DNA of 64,000 nucleotides from Solirubrobacterales bacterium (GCA_020438355.1 JAGQUT010000009.1:1-64000), one strand, 5' to 3'; counted from the first letter of the stretch, positions 42,369 through 51,678 are shown. Program-made: numbers and translations. The notes: a model not told the origin generated them from the sequence alone.

Positions 42369-44699
42369 TCAGCTGATGCAGTTCGCTCGCTTCTTCTTTG
42401 GCGGGAAGGGGAGGTCCGCGATCGCTGCGGTTTCGAGGTAGCGGTTTTCCATCTTCTTGCCGCTTCCCGCCAGCAGGGCCTCGCCAGTCTTGCGTAGCTC
42501 TGCCCGCGGGGCGTCCTTGCGGACCCAGGGCGCGAGAGTTATGAACTGACGTTTCGGACCGGCGTATCGCTCGTATGAGGGGGCGTCCTCGGCCTGGAGT
42601 TTGCGGTTTCCGACATAGGCGCACTGCTTCTTGCCGAGCAGGCCGCGCTGGGTGATCGCGGTCTGACCGTCGAAAGGCAGGTCCCCGAGGTTGCCGACCA
42701 TGTGCGGGGTCACGTTGTAGGTGAACTTCACGCCCGGGTCCACGACGGAACGCCAGGTGGAGCCCATCCAGTCGAGTGGTTGCCAGTAGCTGCCCGTGGG
42801 GTTGGCCCATTCACCGGGGTTGGCTTCATCCTGCATGACCAGGTTGGTCCCCAGATGGCTCAGGCATCGCATATAGGTAACGCTGATGTCCGCACAGGGG
42901 GCAGCTGACGGGATCGGATCTCCGATCGAGTAGCCGAACTGGAAAGCCGGAAGGCTCGTCGCGAACCCGACCTTCGCCCTGGTCCCGGGGATCCGGTACG
43001 GCTTGACGTTCGCGACCCCGTCAGGGCCACTCTTCGGACCGGGCGTGAGGCCCAGCACGAGTTCGATCGTGGTCAGCGGAAGCTTCTTGTTGGAGGCGAC
43101 GACATTGCGCAGGGGTCGCGGTCCTTCCTGCCGGACCAGCTTCGGCCCCCACATGAAGACCTCGTTGTAGACCTCAGGGCTGGTTGCCACGTACACGCTC
43201 TTCGGCTTCGGCAGGTCCGGGTCCCGGAAGATGTCGATCTCGGCCGGATCCATCGACTCCCTGAAGGCAGGCTGATTGTTCGATCCGAGGATGTAGATGC
43301 CATACCGGCGGGCCATGTCAGAGAACACCTGCATCCAGCCGCGCGCGTCGGTGTCCGTGGTCGCCATGAAGCCCCGGGCGAACGGGCTCGGAATGCTGAA
43401 CCTCGAGAGGTACTCGGCGTTCGGCCCGGCGTAGGCGGCCGTGATCCGGTTCAGTCCGGCGATCGCCCGGCAGGGGGGCGCGGCCTCGGCACACTCGGAG
43501 ACCTCGGAGGGCCTGGCGAAAGCCTTGCGGGCGCTGGTGCCACGCGACCCGGTTCCGATTGCCATCAGGCCGATGTCCTCGTTGAAAGCCACCACGTTAG
43601 GACGGTGCTTCGACTTGTAGGGGAGGACCCACTTCCTGATCATGCATTCGATCTTCTTCCGAAAGCTCGAGTAGGTCTTGATGTGCCGGGCTTCCTGTTT
43701 GAACTGCATCGCAAAGACCCTGGGTCCACCCTTCGCGTCCCGGCGCTTCAGCAGGGCCCGGGCCGGCCTCCGGGTGTCCTTCGCGAAGGTCGCGCTGCAG
43801 GCCCTTGCCGAGGGAGCCTTGGGGATCGGGGAAAGCGCGGGAGCCACCTGTTTGATCGCGGTACGGGCCATCGACGGATCGTTCGAGATCACTGCGTCAA
43901 CTCCCAGGCCGGTCGCAGCCTTCACGTCGGCCGCGTTGTCGATCGTCCAGGGCACCACCTGGAGGCCTGCGTGATGCGCGTCGGAGACGTAGGTCTGGTC
44001 GATGGGCCACTGCGGTGAAACCCAGTCAATCCCGTTGTTCCTGGCGATGTTGATGCCGACCCCGTTGATTGCGTTCAGGGTCAGGAAGGAGGTCGCCGGT
44101 TCGGGGTAGACCTGATGGAAGCGAGTCAGGTTGGCGAGTGTGAAGGACTGGATGATCAGCTGCGACGAGGGAACTCCCGACGCCTTGATCACGTTGGCGA
44201 CGGTCTCCGCGTAGTCGTAGGTCGGGTCGAAGTCGTTGTCGGTCGGCAGGTTCTTGATCTCGATGTTGGCCTGGGCGCCCGTTCTCTTCAGGAGAGCCAG
44301 GAACTCCGCCAGGGTAGGTACCGCGGTCCGCCTCTCGTCTTCGGCACCGAGAGTCTCGGCCGCGTCGTCGATCCCGATCACGTCGATCTCGCACTCGGCC
44401 CGGATCTGGGCGGCAGTCACCGCCGAGACAGGGCCGATGCAGTTGGTCGTGCGGTCGAACTCGTCATCGTGGATCACAACCGGCACGTCATCCGAGGTCA
44501 GCTTCACATCGGCTTCGAGAACGAAACCGAGCCGGGCCGACTTCTCGAAAGCGGCGAGCGAGTTCTCCGGAACCGCAGCTTTCCCGGCTCCCAGGGGGCC
44601 TCCCCGGTGGCCATGCACCCAGGGTGATGCCGAAGCCTCGGACGCGAAGGCGCAAAGGACAAGCACGGACACGAACAGGAACGAGAAACGGAAATTCAA
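42369..44699 (-). CDS. Secreted glycerophosphodiesterase fused to a nitrilase-like domain
   Basis: 776 residues, TTG start with GAGGGGG about 7 nt upstream, signal peptide 1-24. GDPD domain (about 27-285): His31-Arg-Gly, Glu45-Asn46 (PENS), Glu62 and Asp64 (LEADVKLTSD), His77-Asp78, and 'NIEIKN'. It would cleave glycerophosphodiesters or lipoteichoic-like polymers. The second half (about 330-760) resembles the carbon-nitrogen hydrolase fold ('RPNVVAFNEDIGLM', 'DMARRYGIYILGSNN', a Cys in 'VTYMRCLSHLGTNLVM'), with distant likeness to apolipoprotein N-acyltransferase. Joint action on lipids or amide-linked envelope parts is inference. The final residues are basic. Confidence 0.82.
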   Translation of the reverse strand: MNFRFSFLFVSVLVLCAFASEASASPWVHGHRGGPLGAGKAAVPENSLAAFEKSARLGFVLEADVKLTSDDVPVVIHDDEFDRTTNCIGPVSAVTAAQIRAECEIDVIGIDDAAETLGAEDERRTAVPTLAEFLALLKRTGAQANIEIKNLPTDNDFDPTYDYAETVANVIKASGVPSSQLIIQSFTLANLTRFHQVYPEPATSFLTLNAINGVGINIARNNGIDWVSPQWPIDQTYVSDAHHAGLQVVPWTIDNAADVKAATGLGVDAVISNDPSMARTAIKQVAPALSPIPKAPSARACSATFAKDTRRPARALLKRRDAKGGPRVFAMQFKQEARHIKTYSSFRKKIECMIRKWVLPYKSKHRPNVVAFNEDIGLMAIGTGSRGTSARKAFARPSEVSECAEAAPPCRAIAGLNRITAAYAGPNAEYLSRFSIPSPFARGFMATTDTDARGWMQVFSDMARRYGIYILGSNNQPAFRESMDPAEIDIFRDPDLPKPKSVYVATSPEVYNEVFMWGPKLVRQEGPRPLRNVVASNKKLPLTTIELVLGLTPGPKSGPDGVANVKPYRIPGTRAKVGFATSLPAFQFGYSIGDPIPSAAPCADISVTYMRCLSHLGTNLVMQDEANPGEWANPTGSYWQPLDWMGSTWRSVVDPGVKFTYNVTPHMVGNLGDLPFDGQTAITQRGLLGKKQCAYVGNRKLQAEDAPSYERYAGPKRQFITLAPWVRKDAPRAELRKTGEALLAGSGKKMENRYLETAAIADLPFPPKKKRANCIS

Positions 44700-44958
44700 G
44701 AACTACCCCCTCGAGTCGACCGGTCACCCCGCGGGGTTCCCCTCCAGGGTCAGGATAACCGGGGCAAGGGCAACCGGGGAGAGCCTCGGGCGGCAGGCCA
44801 AACGTTGCATCAGTCTGGCCACGGACGAACTCTCCCCCTGGCGGTCGTTAGTCGAACCGCAAAATGCGGGGGTTGTTGCCAACTTGTGAATCAAGAATCC
44901 TGCGATTTGCGGAATCGCCTCCGACGCCGACCGGGCGGTCCTGCTTGGATGGCCACCG
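44700..44958. other. Intergenic region, 259 bp
   Basis: No coding frame is persuasive. A small stem CCGCA-AAA-TGCGG lies near 44858-44870. It should contain promoters for the diverging GDPD fusion and the small Cys-rich gene. Confidence 0.4.
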
Positions 44959-45177
44959 GTGGCACGGACCAGCAAAAAGCTCCCCTCTTGCGAGGACTGT
45001 TACTTCCGCCAGAAGATGCTGTGCGCGCTCGACCTGGAAGAGCCCTGCGGCACTTTCCGCGAGAGCCGTCCGGAAGGACTCGTGCCCCCGCGCCAGCCGA
45101 TGCTCCTGCTTCGTCCTCCACGCTGGGCCGACCGGGATGTCGACAAGTCATCGGGCCTCCGGCGCCTCCCGACCTGA
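44959..45177 (+). CDS. Small cysteine-containing protein (72 aa)
   Basis: GTG start. N-terminal 'KLPSCEDCYFRQKMLCALDL' and 'EPCGTFRES' give a CxxC...C...C pattern that could bind zinc or an Fe-S cluster, followed by a Pro/Arg-rich tail. I recall similar short 'C..CYFR...LCAL....C.TFR' proteins in actinobacterial genomes, without known function. It precedes the MBL hydrolase by about 100 nt. Confidence 0.6.
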   Translation: MARTSKKLPSCEDCYFRQKMLCALDLEEPCGTFRESRPEGLVPPRQPMLLLRPPRWADRDVDKSSGLRRLPT

Positions 45178-45280
45178 GCGGGACGCAAGCCGCCGGGCGG
45201 CATTCAGCGTTCATTCGAGACGCAGCGCAAAGGCCCCTCAGGAGTAGCATTGACCGGATGAACGGTCTCGGTCTGGGCTT

Positions 45281-46072
45281 ATGAAGATCACGGTCCTGGG
45301 CAAATCGCCTGCCTGGCAGGACGCTGATGGTGCCTGCAGTGGTTACCTGGTGACCGAAGGCGATACGACCGTCCTGCTCGACTGCGGCAACGGTGTATTC
45401 GGCAAGCTGCGGAAGTACCACGATTACGTCGACGTCGATGCGATCGTGATCTCGCACCTTCACGCCGATCATTTCGCAGACCTGATCCCGTACGGCTTCG
45501 CTCTTCGGTTTGCACCGAGACAGCAGCCGGTTCCGATCGACCCCTGGCCGGGCACAGACAATCCGGCCCGGCCGAAGCTGTACGGGCCGCCCGGTTCGCA
45601 TCGTTTCCTCGACGACCTGGACGGATCGTGGAGTCTGGGACGCCATTTCGAACAGGCCTTCGAGACTTCCGAGTACGACCCCGATGGATCGGTCGAGGTC
45701 GGTCCAATCAAGATCACCTTCCGCGAGGTTCCGCACTACATCACTACCTACGCGATGTCGGTAACCGGTTCCGGCGACGGCAGAATCGTCTACGGTGCCG
45801 ACTGTTGCCCCAACGAAGCCCTGGTTGAACTCGCCGACGGGGCGGACCTCCTGATCGCCGAGTCGACGCTGCCCAGACCGGAACGCGACGGCGTTCGAGG
45901 GCACCTGACTCCCTCCGAGGCAGGCGAACACGCCGAGAAGGCGGGAGCCAGGTCACTGATGCTCACACACATCTCCGACGAGATCGATACGGAGTGGGCG
46001 CTCGCCGAGGCCCGCTCGACCTACAGCGGGCCCGTGCAGGTGGCACGCGAGGGCGTCGAGATCGAAGTTTGA
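45281..46072 (+). CDS. MBL-fold metallo-hydrolase
   Basis: 263 residues. 'VTEGDTTVLLDCGNGVFGKL' and the metal motif 'ISHLHADHFADL' (HxHxDH, about 58-66), then 'GADCCPNEALVEL' and 'TPSEAGEHAEKAGARSLMLTH' with later His ligands, match the RNase Z/PhnP-like beta-lactamase fold. Related proteins are phosphodiesterases acting on cyclic nucleotides or RNA; the substrate is not evident. Followed 33 bp later by hsp20. Confidence 0.88.
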   Translation: MKITVLGKSPAWQDADGACSGYLVTEGDTTVLLDCGNGVFGKLRKYHDYVDVDAIVISHLHADHFADLIPYGFALRFAPRQQPVPIDPWPGTDNPARPKLYGPPGSHRFLDDLDGSWSLGRHFEQAFETSEYDPDGSVEVGPIKITFREVPHYITTYAMSVTGSGDGRIVYGADCCPNEALVELADGADLLIAESTLPRPERDGVRGHLTPSEAGEHAEKAGARSLMLTHISDEIDTEWALAEARSTYSGPVQVAREGVEIEV

Positions 46073-46096
46073 GCCGGGGCCGGCTCGTGAATAGTC

Positions 46097-46114
46097 TTCA
46101 GACAAATGTCTGAA
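46097..46114. promoter_or_regulatory. Perfect 18-bp palindrome across the hsp20 start codon
   Basis: TTCAGACA (46097-46104) and TGTCTGAA (46107-46114) are exact inverted arms around AA; the start codon is 46106-46108. It could be an operator for a heat-shock repressor acting on hsp20-lon, or an RNA hairpin covering the start. It does not match the HspR/HAIR or CIRCE consensus as I know them. Confidence 0.55.
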
Positions 46115-46573
46115 CGAGATCTTTTCGCCAACTTCGCCCGGATGCGCCGGGAGATGGACGAAATGCTGGGCGGCACATGGGGGCGAGCGACCTACATCAG
46201 CCGCCGGGCGAGTGGCTTCTCTCCGAACGTCGACGTCTACTACTCGGGGGATCCCCAGCGTGCGGTCGTCAAGTGCGACCTGGCCGGGATCGACCTGTCC
46301 ACGGTCGGGATTGAAGTCAGCGGCCGGCAGCTCACGATCATCGGTGAACGCCCGGTCCAGGAAACCGAGGGCCGCGTCTATCAGCAGGTCGAGATTCCCA
46401 CCGGGCCGTTTCGCCATGTCGTCGAACTTCAGGTTGATGTCGATTCCGAACGGGCCACCGCCACCTACGACGACGGCGTGCTCAGGGTCGAGCTGCCCCT
46501 GCGTGACGAGACCGAGGTGACCCGGCGTGTGCCGGTCGGCCGGGCCCGGAAGAGGGGGGAGATCGATGGCTGA
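46106..46573 (+). CDS. Small heat shock protein (Hsp20/alpha-crystallin)
   Basis: 155 residues. Holdase chaperone: the alpha-crystallin domain (about 48-140) shows 'FSPNVDVYYSGDPQRAVVKC', 'VGIEVSGRQLTIIGER', 'GPFRHVVELQVDVDSERATA' and 'YDDGVLRVELPLRDE'. There is no strong Shine-Dalgarno and the start sits in an 18-bp palindrome. Its last 8 nt overlap lon, so chaperone and protease are translationally linked, fitting a protein-quality-control operon. Confidence 0.93.
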   Translation: MSERDLFANFARMRREMDEMLGGTWGRATYISRRASGFSPNVDVYYSGDPQRAVVKCDLAGIDLSTVGIEVSGRQLTIIGERPVQETEGRVYQQVEIPTGPFRHVVELQVDVDSERATATYDDGVLRVELPLRDETEVTRRVPVGRARKRGEIDG

Positions 46574-48983
46574 CGAGAGCCAGAGCGTTCCGGTTCTCGA
46601 AGTCGTCAGTGGCAGCGATGAGGACTTCGAGGAGGCACTGAGGGGCGAGCAGGAACTTCCGGAGGCGATGCCGGTTCTGCCCCTTCGTGACACGGTCGCC
46701 TACCCGGACACCCTGGCTCCGCTGGGGGTAGGGCAGGAGCGTTCCATCAAGCTCGTCGATGACGTCCTTGCCGGAAACCGGATGCTGGTCATGGTCGCTT
46801 CACGTGACCCCGAGGAGGACACTCCGCGACCGGAACAGCTCCACGACGTAGGGGTGGTCGGCGTAGTAACCCGAATGCTCAAGGTTCCTGACGGGACGAT
46901 CCGGATTCTCGTCCAGGGCAGCCAGCGGGTGAGGCTCGGTGACTACGTGACAGAGACCCCGTACCTCGTGGCCCGTATTACCGAAATGCCCGATGTCGTC
47001 GAGCAGTCACCCGAGCTCGAGGCCCTGACCCGGAACGTCCAGAAGACCTTCTCGGACATCATCGAGCAGATTCCCTACCTTCCGGAAGAGCTGCAGCTGG
47101 CGGTCACCAACATCGATGACCCGTCCGCACTCTCCCACCTGATCGCCGGAGCGCTCCGGATCTCGACCGAGGAGAAGCAGCTGCTGCTCGAGGAGGTGGA
47201 CGTCGCGAAACGGCTGCGGATGCTCTCCGAAATCCTCGCCCGCGAACTCGAAGTGATCCAGCTCGGATCGCAGATCCAGTCCGAGGTCCAGTCATCGATC
47301 GACAAGGGCCAGCGCGAGTACTTCCTGCGCGAGCAGCTCAAGGCGATCCAGGCCGAACTTGGCGAGGAGGACGAACTCACCGCCGAGATCAATGAACTCC
47401 GCGAAAGGATCGAGGCGGCGCAACTCCCGGATCATGCTCATCATGCCGCCGAACGCGAGCTCTCCAGGCTAGAGAAGCTGCCGCCCGCGGCCGCCGAGCA
47501 CGGCGTGATCAGGACCTATCTGGAATGGCTGGTCGACCTCCCCTGGTCGAAGGAGACCGACGACAACCTCGACATCGAGCACGCCAGGGAAGTCCTCGAC
47601 GCTGACCACTACGACATGGAGAAGATCAAGGACCGCATCCTCGAGTACCTCGCGGTCCGCAAGCTCAACCCTGATTCCCCGGGGCCGATTCTCTGTTTCG
47701 TCGGCCCTCCCGGAGTCGGCAAGACCAGCCTGGGTCAGTCGATCGCGCGGGCCCTGGGCCGGGAATTCGAACGCATTTCGGTTGGCGGGGTGCGGGATGA
47801 GGCCGAGATCCGCGGGCACCGGCGCACCTACATCGGCGCGATGCCCGGAACGATCATCAGGGCGCTCCGCGACGCCGGATCGAAGAACCCGGTCTTCATG
47901 ATTGACGAGATCGACAAGATGGGCTCGGATTTCCGGGGTGACCCCTCCTCGGCCATGCTCGAGGTGCTCGACCCGGCCCAGAACGAGACCTTCCGCGATC
48001 ACTACCTCGACATGCCATTCGACCTGTCGGACGTCATGTTCATCGCGACCGCCAACGTCCTTGACACGATCCCGGGCCCGCTGCGCGACCGCATGGAAGT
48101 GATCCAGCTCGCCGGCTACACGGTCGACGAGAAGCGGCACATCGCCCGCCGCTACCTCGTCCCCAGGCAGATCAAGGCGAACGGCCTCAAGCCCTCCCAG
48201 ATCTCCTTCACCGACCCGGCCCTGACCGCGATCATCGAGGAGTACACCCGGGAAGCGGGTGTGAGAAACCTCGAACGCGAGATCGGGACCGTCTGTCGCA
48301 AGGTGGCCAGGGTTTTCGCCGAAGAGAGCGGCAAGACCAAGAAGATCAAGGTTTCAGGCAAGAAGGTCCGCGAAATGCTCGGACGGCGCCGGGTTTTCTC
48401 CGAGACGAGAAGGCGAACCAGGGTGCCCGGTGTATCCACCGGACTCGCCTGGACCCCGACCGGCGGCGACGTGCTCTTCATCGAGGCGACAGCAATGCCG
48501 GGAGCCGGGAAACTCGTGATCACCGGTCAGCTCGGTGAAGTGATGAGAGAGTCCGCGCAGGCGGCACTCTCGTATGTGCGGGCCAACGCCCGGGTTCTCG
48601 CTCCCGGGCTCGACGAGAAGTGGTTCGCGACGCATGACCTTCACATCCACGTGCCTGCCGGGGCCGTGCCAAAGGATGGACCTTCGGCAGGTGTGGCTAT
48701 CACGGTCGCGCTCGTCTCCCTGATCACCGGACGACCGGTCCGCAACGACGTCGCCATGACCGGCGAGGTGACCCTGACCGGACAGGTGCTGCCGATCGGT
48801 GGCGTAAAGGAGAAATCACTGGCCGCGCAGCGGGCGGGAATCAAAATCGTGATCCTCCCCGGAAGAAACGAGGGAGACGTCGAAGAGATCCCGGAACACG
48901 AGCGCGCAGACGTCGAATTCAGGTACGCCGACAAGGTCGGAGACGCCCTGGCCGTGGCACTCGAAGGAACGCTGAAAGTCTGA
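46566..48983 (+). CDS. lon: ATP-dependent Lon protease
   Basis: 805 residues; the ATG at 46566 follows a GGGGGAG ribosome site (an open frame extends 13 codons upstream). N-terminal substrate domain (about 40-240), coiled coil, AAA+ module with Walker A 'GPPGVGKTS' and 'GVRDEAEIRGHRRTY', and the protease domain with catalytic Ser in 'DGPSAGVAI' and Lys in 'GGVKEKSLAAQ'. Degrades misfolded and regulatory proteins. Overlaps hsp20 by 8 nt. Confidence 0.97.
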   Translation: MADESQSVPVLEVVSGSDEDFEEALRGEQELPEAMPVLPLRDTVAYPDTLAPLGVGQERSIKLVDDVLAGNRMLVMVASRDPEEDTPRPEQLHDVGVVGVVTRMLKVPDGTIRILVQGSQRVRLGDYVTETPYLVARITEMPDVVEQSPELEALTRNVQKTFSDIIEQIPYLPEELQLAVTNIDDPSALSHLIAGALRISTEEKQLLLEEVDVAKRLRMLSEILARELEVIQLGSQIQSEVQSSIDKGQREYFLREQLKAIQAELGEEDELTAEINELRERIEAAQLPDHAHHAAERELSRLEKLPPAAAEHGVIRTYLEWLVDLPWSKETDDNLDIEHAREVLDADHYDMEKIKDRILEYLAVRKLNPDSPGPILCFVGPPGVGKTSLGQSIARALGREFERISVGGVRDEAEIRGHRRTYIGAMPGTIIRALRDAGSKNPVFMIDEIDKMGSDFRGDPSSAMLEVLDPAQNETFRDHYLDMPFDLSDVMFIATANVLDTIPGPLRDRMEVIQLAGYTVDEKRHIARRYLVPRQIKANGLKPSQISFTDPALTAIIEEYTREAGVRNLEREIGTVCRKVARVFAEESGKTKKIKVSGKKVREMLGRRRVFSETRRRTRVPGVSTGLAWTPTGGDVLFIEATAMPGAGKLVITGQLGEVMRESAQAALSYVRANARVLAPGLDEKWFATHDLHIHVPAGAVPKDGPSAGVAITVALVSLITGRPVRNDVAMTGEVTLTGQVLPIGGVKEKSLAAQRAGIKIVILPGRNEGDVEEIPEHERADVEFRYADKVGDALAVALEGTLKV

Positions 48984-49062
48984 GGATCAGGTGGTTCGGT
49001 TTTCTTTGTGACGGGGTACCGGTATCCTCAGAGAACTTCAAACGGAACCAAGCGAGGGGTAC

Positions 49063-49521
49063 ATGGGCAAGGAAAACTTTTCAGAGAAGGCAGGCCAGGC
49101 TTACTCGACAGTGCGCGACAACCAGCATGTCCGCCGACTGATCGAGGATGAGGAGCTTCGCGCGAGTCTGATCGCCGCTGCCCTCGCCGGCCGCAAGGCG
49201 CTCCAGCGCATCCAGACGAACCGAAGCTCGGCTGTCGAATCGGTGACCCAGGACAAGCGCGTCAAGAAGGAACTTCAGAGCGCCGCCGACTCCCTCCGCG
49301 ATGCTGCCGAACGCATCCGTGAGCCCAAGCGGAAGAAGCGTCACCCGATCCGGAACATCCTTCTGGTTGGTGTCGTTACCGGTGGCCTGGTCCTCGTCTT
49401 CAGCGAGTCGGCCCGCAAGAGCCTGCTCGACGCGATCTTCGGTGCCGAAGAGGAGTTCGTCTACACCTCGACCACCAGCACCGAAACCGCCCAGACCAAC
49501 GGCACTCCAGTCGGCGAGTAG
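49063..49521 (+). CDS. Hypothetical single-pass membrane protein (152 aa)
   Basis: N-terminal helical region rich in Arg/Lys/Glu (about 1-90, probably amphipathic or coiled), a basic patch 'REPKRKKRHP', one TM helix (about 97-113: NILLVGVVTGGLVLVFS) and a short Thr-rich tail ending Val-Gly-Glu. No family recognised. Its last codons and stop lie in the second copy of the structured repeat, as for the orphan gene at 2653-2910. Confidence 0.72.
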   Translation: MGKENFSEKAGQAYSTVRDNQHVRRLIEDEELRASLIAAALAGRKALQRIQTNRSSAVESVTQDKRVKKELQSAADSLRDAAERIREPKRKKRHPIRNILLVGVVTGGLVLVFSESARKSLLDAIFGAEEEFVYTSTTSTETAQTNGTPVGE

Positions 49522-49664
49522 CCCGGGCGGCGCCAGGGGCCACCAGCCGCCCGCTGGCTTCGTCGGCGGCCAGGAATGACAGCTCACGTACCCGCGTACT
49601 ATCGCGGTCATTCCCGGCCTGTCTGCTTGCCAGCGAACGGCTGGAGGCCCTTGGCATCCACCCG
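49512..49664 (+). repeat. Structured dispersed element, copy 2
   Basis: Partner of 2901-3054, same orientation relative to the upstream gene. Hairpins retained: GCCAG/CTGGC (49532-49536 with 49554-49558), CCGCG-TACTAT-CGCGG (49592-49607) and CCAGC-GAACG-GCTGG (49630-49644). In the second hairpin the only difference from copy 1 is in the loop. Ends 55 bp before typA. Confidence 0.8.
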
Positions 49665-49719
49665 CTGAGGGTTCAGCGAACTGCCCGGCCCGGGGCTCTC
49701 GCGTAGACTGCTCCGTCCT

Positions 49720-51552
49720 TTGGCCCGCAGGGATGACATACGCAATGTGGCCATCGTCGCTCATGTCGACCATGGCAAAACCACTCTCGTAGACGCGATG
49801 CTCTGGCAGTCTGGCGCGTTCCGCCAGGGCCAGGACGTCAACGAACGGGTCATGGACTCGATGGACCTCGAGCGCGAGAAGGGCATCACGATTCTCGCCA
49901 AGAACACGGCGGTCCAGTACGGCGACGTCAAGCTGAACATCATCGACACCCCGGGCCACGCCGACTTCGGTGGCGAGGTCGAACGCGGCCTCACCATGGT
50001 CGACGGGGTGGTGCTGCTGGTCGACGCGTCGGAGGGCCCGCTGCCGCAGACCCGTTTCGTGCTTGGCAAGGCTCTCGAGGCGGGGTTGCCGGTGATCCTC
50101 GTCGTCAACAAGGTCGACCGGCCCGACGCCAGGATCGGCGAGGTCGTCGACGAGGTCTACGAGCTCTTCATGGATCTTGGTGCGGATGGTGAGCAGATCG
50201 AGTTCCCGATCGTCTACACGAACGGCAAGAAGGGCTGGGCGTCGCTGGAGGAGGGGGTCGAAGGAGAGGACCTCAAGCCGCTCCTGGACCTGATGGTCGA
50301 ACACATTCCCGCTCCGGAGTACGAGGAAGGGCACGTCCTTCAGGCCTGGGTAACCAATCTCGACGCCTCGCCGTACCTGGGAAGGCTCGCGATCTGCCGG
50401 GTGATCCAGGGCACGATCAAGGCCGGGTCCCAGGTCGGATGGTGCCGTGCCGACGGGTCGGTCGAGAAGGCCAGCGTCTCGGAGCTCTTCGTTACCGAAG
50501 CTCTTGAGCGCGTACCCGCGAAGGAAGCCGGGCCGGGAGAGATCATCGCCGTGGCCGGCATCCCCGAAGTGACAATCGGCGAAACCCTTTCCGACACCGA
50601 GAACCCCGACCCGATGCCGGTGATCAAGGTCGACGAGCCGTCGCTCTCGATCGTCGTCGGAATCAACACCTCCCCGCTGGCCGGTCGTGACGGAGACAAG
50701 GTCACCGCCCGCCAGATCCAGAACCGTCTCGATCAGGAACTGCTTGGCAACGTCGCCATCCGCGTGCTGCCTACCGAACGGCCCGACGCATGGGAGGTAC
50801 AGGGCCGGGGAGAGCTACAGCTTGTGATCCTCCTCGAGATGATGCGTCGTGAAGGCTTCGAGCTGACCGCCGGCCAGCCGCGGGTTCTGACCCGCGAGGT
50901 CGACGGCGAAATGCACGAGCCGATGGAGCGCCTGGTGATCGATGTCCCGGAGGAGCATGTTGGCGCAGTCACCCAGCTGCTCGCCGCCCGCAAGGGCCGG
51001 ATGGAGAACATGACCGCCCAGTCCGACAACTGGACCCGGCTCGACTACGTGATCCCGGCCCGCGGACTGGTCGGTTTCAGGACCGAGTTCCTGACCGAGA
51101 CCCGCGGCACCGGCATCCTTCACTCGATCTTCGAGGGCTGGGAGCCGTGGGCGGGGGAGATCACCACCCGGGCGACCGGTTCACTGGTTGCCGACCGGCA
51201 GGGAACGACTGCCAGCTTCGCCCTTTTCGGACTCCAGGAGCGAGGAGCGATGTTCGTCGGGCCCGGCGAGGATGTCTACGAGGGAATGATCGTCGGCGAG
51301 CACGCCCGCTCGAACGACCTGGACGTGAACGCGGTCAAGGAGAAGCAGCTGACCAACATGCGTTCATCGACCTCGGACGTACTGGTTCGTCTGACCCCGC
51401 CGAAGCCACTGACGCTCGAGTCGGCGATCGAGTTCCTGCGCGCCGACGAGTGCGTCGAGATCACCCCGAACTCGATTCGTCTGCGCAAGGTCGACCTCGA
51501 CCAGAACGAACGGGTCAAGGCGGCCCGCAAGATCAAGAACCTTTCCCGCTGA
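49720..51552 (+). CDS. typA: Ribosome-associated GTPase TypA/BipA
   Basis: 610 residues, TTG start (MARRDDIRNVAIVAHVDHGK). EF-G-like GTPase involved in 50S assembly and stress or cold growth. G1 'AHVDHGKTT', G2 'EKGITI', G3 'DTPGHADFGGEV', G4 'NKVDRPDA'; then domain II, and the TypA-specific C-terminal domain with 'RGTGILHSIFEGWEPW' and 'RKVDLDQNER'. Length is standard. A hairpin follows the stop. Confidence 0.96.
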   Translation: MARRDDIRNVAIVAHVDHGKTTLVDAMLWQSGAFRQGQDVNERVMDSMDLEREKGITILAKNTAVQYGDVKLNIIDTPGHADFGGEVERGLTMVDGVVLLVDASEGPLPQTRFVLGKALEAGLPVILVVNKVDRPDARIGEVVDEVYELFMDLGADGEQIEFPIVYTNGKKGWASLEEGVEGEDLKPLLDLMVEHIPAPEYEEGHVLQAWVTNLDASPYLGRLAICRVIQGTIKAGSQVGWCRADGSVEKASVSELFVTEALERVPAKEAGPGEIIAVAGIPEVTIGETLSDTENPDPMPVIKVDEPSLSIVVGINTSPLAGRDGDKVTARQIQNRLDQELLGNVAIRVLPTERPDAWEVQGRGELQLVILLEMMRREGFELTAGQPRVLTREVDGEMHEPMERLVIDVPEEHVGAVTQLLAARKGRMENMTAQSDNWTRLDYVIPARGLVGFRTEFLTETRGTGILHSIFEGWEPWAGEITTRATGSLVADRQGTTASFALFGLQERGAMFVGPGEDVYEGMIVGEHARSNDLDVNAVKEKQLTNMRSSTSDVLVRLTPPKPLTLESAIEFLRADECVEITPNSIRLRKVDLDQNERVKAARKIKNLSR

Positions 51553-51574
51553 TCCTTCCCGGCGCTTAAATGAA

Positions 51575-51603
51575 AGGTGGCGGGTCCGAGGACGCCGCCA
51601 CCT
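51575..51603 (+). terminator. typA terminator hairpin
   Basis: Perfect 9-bp stem AGGTGGCGG (51575-51583) with CCGCCACCT (51595-51603), loop GTCCGAGGACG, starting 22 nt after the typA stop and followed by a pyrimidine run (CCCCCCTGCTTCTG). Confidence 0.7.
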
Positions 51604-51678
51604 CCCCCCTGCTTCTGTCAGTCCCTGCCGGGCATCCCTCCCTGGCACGCGGACTGCCCCTATAACCGGGCAGGGCGC

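Noticed and set aside
49081-50334. Minus-strand frame of 417 codons covering repeat copy 2 and the typA start
   Set aside because: It crosses the intergenic repeat and runs antisense to typA and the 152-aa gene. It has no family features, though its repeat part is part of the copy 1/copy 2 similarity.
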